Shown here: positions 57,906 through 64,000 of the stretch, one piece after another | Layout: the number at the start of each line of letters is the position of its first letter | How positions within the stretch are numbered: the first letter of the stretch is position 1 | Assembly (NCBI GenBank): GCA_022818135.1 | Contig: JAFMSR010000012.1 | Location: 24,484,064-24,548,063 of the forward strand | Direction of reading: 5' to 3' | From: Saxidomus purpurata | Lineage: Eukaryota; Mollusca; Bivalvia; Venerida; Veneridae | Length of the DNA stretch: 64,000 nucleotides | Made by a program: the position numbers and the translations under genes | The notes under the pieces: model-generated | What the model was told of the DNA's origin: nothing | Databases searched by the model: none | The model's input: only the letters and a program-made list of their open reading frames with translations

Positions 57906-58373
57906 TCTAACATGAATTAATATGAAAATGATATCTGAATATAACAAACTCCGGATAAGAAGAACAAATTTTACTGGTCCCATGAGGTTTGTTATAAAAG
58001 GAGTTTAGTGTATAGCTATAAAAAAATAACATTAAACAAATTTGCTTTATTTTTAGTACAATGAATATACAGGATGTTGAAAGAGTGTGCACTGTTCAAG
58101 ATTCTTAACTTTGTTCATAACTTTATCAGGGCCTATGATTGAATGACGTCCCTTTATCATTTCTTATTTTGCTTGTTTTACAATTACAAAATTTATGTAA
58201 CCTAAGTGAATGGAAACTGGTTACGTTTTCATTTGCAAGAACAGAACTTGTTTGCTGTTCATTCGAAAATGCAGGCTTCAGGAAGCCTCAATCTATGGCC
58301 CTTGTTGGACTTACCAAATTTGGTTTCAGTTTCATTTCTCAGTATCCGCTGATAGGATTGATTTGAAACTTAA

Positions 58374-59750
58374 AATCATCAGAGGGTATATCATCAGGGG
58401 TATATCATCAGGGGTTTATCGTCAGGGGGTATATCATCAGAGGGTATATCGTCAGAGGGTATATCATCAGGGGGTATATCATCAGGGGTATATCATCAGG
58501 GGGAATATCATCAGGGGGTATATCATCAGGGGGTATATCATCAGGGGTATATCGTCAGAGGGTATATCATCAGAGGGTATATCATCAGGGGTATATCGTC
58601 AGAGGGTATATCGTCAGGGGGTATATCATCAGGGGGTATATCATCAGGGGGTATATCATCAGGGGGTATATCATCAGAGGGTATATCGTCAGAGGGTATA
58701 TCATCAGAGGGTATTTCATCAGGGGGTATATCGTCAGGGGGTATATCGTCAGGGGGTATATCGTCAGGGGGTATATCGTCAGGGGGTATATCGTCAGGGG
58801 GTATATCGTCAGGGGGTATATCGTCAGGGGGTATATCGTCAGGGGGTATATCGTCAGGGGGTATATCATCAGGGGGTATATCATCAGGGGGTATATCATC
58901 AGGGGGTATATCATCAGGGGGTATATCATCAGGGGGTATATCATCAGGGGGTATATCATCAGAGGGTATATCATCAGAGGGTATATCATCAGGGGTATAT
59001 CATCAGGGGTATATCATCAGGGGTATATCATCAGGGGTATATCATCAGGGGGTATATCATCAGGGTATATCATCAGAGGGTATATCATCAGAGGGTATAT
59101 CATCAGAGGGTATATCATCAGCGGGTATATCATCAGGGGGTATATCATCAGAGGGTATATCATCAGGGGTATATCATCAGGGGGTATATCATCAGGGGGT
59201 ATATCATCAGAGGGTATATCATCAGAGGGTATATCATCAGAGGGTATATCATCAGCGGGTATATCATCAGGGGGTATATCATCAGGGGGTATATCATCAG
59301 GGGGTATATCATCAGGGGGTATATCATCAGAGGGTATATCATCAGAGGGTATATCATCAGAGGGTATATCATCAGAGGGTATATCATCAGGGGTATATCA
59401 TCAGGGGGTATATCATCAGAGGGTATATCATCAGAGGGTATATCATCAGGGTATATCATCAGAGGGTATATCATCAGAGGGTATATCATCAGAGGGTATA
59501 TCATCAGAGGGTATATCATCAGCGGGTATATCATCAGGGGGTATATCATCAGAGGGTATATCATCAGAGGGTATATCATCAGGGGTATATCATCAGGGTA
59601 TATCATCAGGGGTATATCATCAGAGGGTATATCATCAGAGGGTATATCATCAGGGTATATCATCAGGGGGTATATCATCAGGGGTATATCATCAGGGGGT
59701 ATATCATCAGAGGGTATATCATTGAGCATATTATCAGGGGTATATCATCT
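58374..59750. repeat. Minisatellite, about 90 units of GTATATCATCAGGGG type
   Basis: Units of mostly 15-16 bp, sometimes 13-14, follow the pattern GGTATATC(A/G)TCAG(A/G)G. The GTC variant is concentrated near 58720-58860 and the ATC variant elsewhere. Long open frames on both strands, rich in Tyr-His-Gln-Gly-Val or Met-Ile-Tyr-Pro-Leu, arise simply because the unit lacks stop codons in those frames. Confidence 0.95.
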
Positions 59751-60852
59751 TAGCATCCATGCAAAAATATTCAATTCAACTTTTGCATGCAAGCTTCGAT
59801 CATGTTTATTTTTCAATGTCCTTTAACAGGATTGGCTTTAAACTTCAGTATAGTATTATATTGCAAGTCAAAGTATTACAAATTTCCTGGAAATATCTTT
59901 CCACAAAATTAAGGTTTTTTTGTAATAGAATTATTTGCGTTTTCCTAACAAAGCAGTTTGAATAGACAAGCATGCTGTCATCAAACAGCTGTGTGTTTTG
60001 CTAATTGTTATGGCCCTTCTTTGCCTTTGACAATCTGGTTTTACATTTAAGGTGCCGTCTTGACCGTATCTCTATAACTGTACTTGGTATTGATTGGAAA
60101 GCTCACTCAAGTGTTCAAGAATACTGTTATAACTTATGGGACAATACTTTTTAACAAGATTAAAATCTTTTATTAGTTTATACAAATTTATTTTAGTTCA
60201 ATTACAAAGAAAGCTTCTGTAGCATATTGAATTGCTGTTGAACACTAGTTCAAGATGTTGTCACGCTCGCTAGAGATTGCAGCAAGTTTTTCCAAGACAC
60301 TTCCCGTCTTACTTCATATACTGTAAAAGTCTTTATATTCTTGAGTTGTTTATTTTGTGATTTTTCCAATTTTCTTTTTATTTGTGAGGTTTTGAATTCA
60401 CGAGCAAGCACAATTTTAAATATAATCGTTGTTTGTTATTTTAGTGAGTTTGATGAACTTGCAAAGTGCTTCAATCACGAAAACTAGTGGGGGGGGACTT
60501 GCAGAAAAAACGACTTTTGCAGTTTTCAAGCCTGCTGTCACCTGGCAGCTTGAGACGAGATTTACTGGAATGAGGGGCTAACTGTTTGAAGATAGATATG
60601 GATGGTATACTGTGATATATTGGTCATATAATTCATCAAAATGTTAGTTACAGAAACTGTGTATCTATGTATATAGCCTAATTATGTACTGCAAAAATTG
60701 TTATGTATTAATAACTTATTTTGTGTCTTCTCATGAAGTAAAAATGTTGTATATGGAAATAGCTTACATATACTGAGACTTAAATCAGTGATTAAAAGTT
60801 CAGTACAACTAACATTGTATTATTGTTTTTATATAAAACATATATTGTTCCC

Positions 60853-61994
60853 TTTTTAGCTCACCTGGCTATGCCAGGGTGAGCTTTTCTGATCGATGAT
60901 TGTCCGTCGTCCGTCAACATTTGATTTAAATGACATCTCCTCTGAAACCTCTAGGCCAATGTTGATAAAACTATGCAGGAATGTTCCTTGCATGAAGCTC
61001 TACCAAAATTGTTCAAAGAATTCCATTCCATGCAGAACTCTGGTTGCTATGGCAAAAAATAGGAAAAACTTTAAAAATCTTCTTCTCTGAAACCACAAGG
61101 CCTAGAGCTTAGATATTTGGCATGTAGCATTGTCTAGTGGACCTCTACCAAGATTGTTCAAATTATGACCCCCGGGTCAAAATTGACCCCGCACGGGTGG
61201 GCCCTTAGTTTTTGCATAGGAATATATAGGGAAAACTTTAAAAATCTTCTTCTCTGAAACCACAAGGCCTAGAGCTTAGATATTTGGCATGTAGCATTGG
61301 CTAGTGGACCTCTACCAAGATTGTTCAAATTATGAGCCCCGGATCAAAATTGACCCCACACCGGGTGTCACTTAGTTTTACATAGGCTTATATAGTAAAA
61401 ACTTAAAAAATCTTCTTCTCTGAAACCACAAGGCCTAGAGCTTAGATATTTGGCATGTAGCATTGGCTAGTGGACCTCTACCAAGATTGTTCAAATTATG
61501 AGCCCCGGGTCAAAATTGACCCCGCACCGGGGTCACTTAGTTTTGCATAGGAATATATAGTAAAAACTTTAAAAATCTTCTTCTCTGAAACCACAAGGCC
61601 TAGAGCTTAGATATTTGGCATGTAGCATTGCCTAGTAGACCTCTTTAAAGTTTGTTCAAATTATGCCCCTGGGGTCAAAATTGACCTTGCCCGGGGGGGG
61701 GGATCATTTGTTTTACAAAGGTGTAAAGGTATATAGGAACAAAAAAACAAAAATAATATCAAACAGGGAAAGCCACATACCAAAAACGCAGCCTCCCCAA
61801 ACGAGCCCCATAGCACCCAGAAGTGCACACCACCAACACACACACACACACACACACAACACAAACACACACACAATCATGTACACACACACACATAAAA
61901 CTTATTTGGTATATAACATTATCTAGTGATCTTCCACCAGGCAAGTGGACTTGTACCAAGGTGAGCGATATAGGGCCATCTTGGCCCTCTTGTC
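60853..61994. mobile_element. GCTCACC-family dispersed element, long copy
   Basis: The left end is TTTTTAGCTCACCTGGCTATGCCAGGGTGAGC and the right end AGGTGAGCGATATAGGGCC...TTGGCCCTCTTG. Inside are four nearly identical monomers of about 160 bp carrying AATCTTCTTCTCTGAAACC, ACAAGGCCTAGAGCTTAGAT and TTGGCATGTAGCATTG. A poly-G stretch lies near 61690 and a CA microsatellite at about 61833-61895. Confidence 0.8.
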
Positions 61995-62167
61995 ATATTT
62001 AAACTGGTTTTTGGAGTTCTCAAAATTAGTATTCATTTCTGTATTTACTTGACTCATAGCATATCATTTGGGTACCAGTTCTTTACTCTAATTTTATGGA
62101 AAAATGAAACCTTATTTTGCTATTGCTTTTTAATTAGGTTCTATAAAATCAATTCATAACTTTTATT

Positions 62168-62410
62168 GTTGTAGGAGTTTAACGCCCATTCCAACCGTAT
62201 TTTGGTCATTTTAACAGGCAGGCAGTTTACCTTATGATCGTTCCTGGGAAGAAAGAGTAATAGACTCTTGCCTTCAGTAAGAAACTACCAACTTTCTCAC
62301 ATAAAGAGGCATGGTCGGTAGCAGGGCTCGAAGCCATGACCCTCAATCTATGAGCGGTTACATTGATTTCAAGTCAGTGACTATTGACCACTCAACCACG
62401 GAGGCGTAGA
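62168..62410 (-). repeat. tRNA-derived SINE, second family, reverse orientation
   Basis: On the minus strand it starts with a tRNA-like head containing GGTCATGGCTTCGAGCCCTGC (B-box-like). Next come GTGAGAAAGTTGGTAGTTTC, CTTTCTTCCCAGGAACG and the GGTAAACTGCCTGCCTG segment. It is the clearest copy of the second family. Confidence 0.7.
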
Positions 62411-62992
62411 CAACAGAAAATTTGAAGAAAAACTGTATAATGCACACTGAAAATACACCAACTGTACCATAAATTTGTAATGGGAGGTGTGAAACTAAAG
62501 GTACCACTAGCTCAGCCTGGAGGTTGCAAATTAGAACCCAATTCTGTTACGACCACAGGACCCATGTGACTTAGCCTTCCTCACCAAGAACTATACATTG
62601 TACTAAGTAATTTCATAAACAGAAAACATCTGCTTTCTATGAAAATACAAATTTGTAGAAGTCATGTGCATCTGAACATGGAGGTTTTACATGTGAAATA
62701 TCAGTTGTACTGAATCAAGGAAATTTTAAAAGGGCAAAGAGAATTCTGATTCTGAAGAATAGGAAGTTTATTTCTGATCAGCATCGATTTAATAACTTCC
62801 TGAAGTGATGTGTTGATAGATCAGATGCACTTTATCATGAATGGAAACTGGGTTTGGAGTAATTCCTCCTAATTTTTCTGTTGTTTCAGTCTAATTGCGT
62901 AATACTTTAACTGAGTGGGTGTACTGGAAAATAAATATTAAGAAAATATTGCAAATGTTTAGTTCTAGATAACCTTTATCATGTAGTTTTTT

Positions 62993-64000
62993 AGCTCACC
63001 TGAGCACAAAGTGTGAGCTATCGTAATCACTTGGTGTCTGTTGTCTTTTAATACTTATCATTTGTATGCAATATAGGCTGCATTTTTCACTGGATTTTCA
63101 TAAAACTTGGTCAGAATGACTGCCTTGATAAAATCTAAAAGTACGAATATGGGTCATCTTGAGTCATAAACTAGGTCACTTGGTCAAATCAGAAAAACCT
63201 TGTGTATGCAAACGAGGTAACATTTTTCATTGGATCTTCATGAAACTGGGTCAGTACAATTGCCTTTATGAAACTTAGGTTGAGCACAAAGTGAGCTGTA
63301 AAAAGTTGTAATCGCTTGGCGTCTGTCATCTTTTCATACTTAGATTTTGTATGCAATAGAGGTTGTAGTTTTCATTGAATCTTCATAAAACTTGGTCAGA
63401 ATGACTGCCTTGATGAAATCTAGGTTGAGTTTGAATATGGATAATCTTGGGTCAAAAACCAAAAACTAGGTCACAGGGTTAAACAGAAAAACCTTGTGTA
63501 TGCAAACGAGGTAACATTTTTCATTGTATCTTCATTAAACTGGGTCAGTATAATTGCCTTGATGAAATGTAGGTTGAGTTTGAATATGGATCATCTGGGG
63601 TATTAAACTAGGTCACCCGGTCAAATCATACAAAAACTGTATATGCAACAGAGGTTGCATTTTTCATTGGATCTTTGTGAATTTTGATCAGAATGACAGC
63701 CTTGAAAAATCTAGATCGAGTTAGAATATGGGTCATCCTTGGTCAAAATCTAGGTTGGTGAGAGTTTTTAAATAAGCTTAGAGCTTTTTACTTGATCCTT
63801 GCTGTTATTTAACAAAAATATTGTATATGAATTTATTGAATAAGTCCTGTTTAAACCAAAAGCTAGGTGACTGGGTCAAATCATAGAAAAACCTTGTGTA
63901 GGAAATAGAGGTTGCAGTTTTCATTGAATATTCATGAAACTTAGTCAGAATGACTGCCTTGATGAAATCTATGTCGACTTTGAATATGGGCTATCTGGGG
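62993..64000. mobile_element. GCTCACC-ended element with about 200-bp monomers, cut by window edge
   Basis: It starts TTTTTAGCTCACCTGAGCACAAAG. Monomers repeat TTCATAAAACTTGGTCAGAATG, CTGCCTTGATGAAATCTAGG, GAAAAACCTTGTGTATGCAA and TAGGTCAC.GGTCAAATCA. The right end lies beyond the window. No coding content is seen. Confidence 0.75.

Noticed and set aside
58374..59750. CRISPR-like array
   Set aside because: Units are contiguous with no unique spacers and the context is animal DNA, so it is a minisatellite.
58210..59826. 538-codon open frame and reverse frames of 134 and 188 codons
   Set aside because: They are by-products of a 15-16-bp minisatellite whose unit has no stop codon; there are no splice signals, family similarity or start context.
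61661..61959. Short open frames over the CA microsatellite
   Set aside because: They derive from the CA/TG repeat within a transposable element.

Overview
This window is animal nuclear DNA: AT-rich, intron-dense and crowded with short interspersed repeats. The gene content and repeat types (tRNA-derived SINEs, small inverted-repeat elements, and dispersed elements ending in GCTCACC-like or GCTCGACT-like termini with internal tandem monomers) suggest a bivalve mollusc. That assignment is inference; nothing in the sequence names the species. No bacterial operon, CRISPR array or viral genome is present.

Three protein-coding genes were reconstructed exon by exon from reading frame, GT/AG splice sites, matching codon phase and family similarity. 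(1) Positions 2417-12021, + strand: a peptidase family S28 serine protease of the PRSS16 / K12H4.7 type. Eleven exons encode 489 residues with an intact Ser-Asp-His triad; only the 5' signal-peptide exon is missing. (2) Positions 14073-29665, - strand: an apparently complete WDR88 orthologue with ten coding exons and 405 residues. It has seven WD40 blades and a C-terminal CxxC...CxxC knuckle. (3) Positions 29941-56160, + strand: MARCHF6 (TEB4/Doa10), the multi-membrane ER RING-CH ubiquitin ligase. It has 23 coding exons and about 901 residues, or 911 if a candidate 30-nt microexon is used. Genes 1 and 2 converge tail to tail. Genes 2 and 3 are head to head, with about 275 bp between start codons.

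Region by region: 84-2261 holds a 2.16-kb terminal-inverted-repeat element with an 8-bp target duplication. 5666-6960 is an extreme poly-T tract, probably partly artefact, in an S28 intron. 14.1-29.6 kb is WDR88, whose introns carry many repeats. 29.9-56.2 kb is MARCHF6. 56.2-64 kb is intergenic and made of repeats, including a 1.4-kb minisatellite at 58374-59750.

The most unusual observations concern MARCHF6. Tandem arrays appear to have grown out of its own splice junctions: the acceptor of the exon at 45840, the donor of the exon at 50625-50759, and perhaps the acceptor of the exon at 53845. A candidate microexon at 41156-41185 that matches the family has an in-frame TGA where the family has glycine. 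No wholly new multi-gene system was found, and the three genes have no evident functional link beyond neighbourhood.
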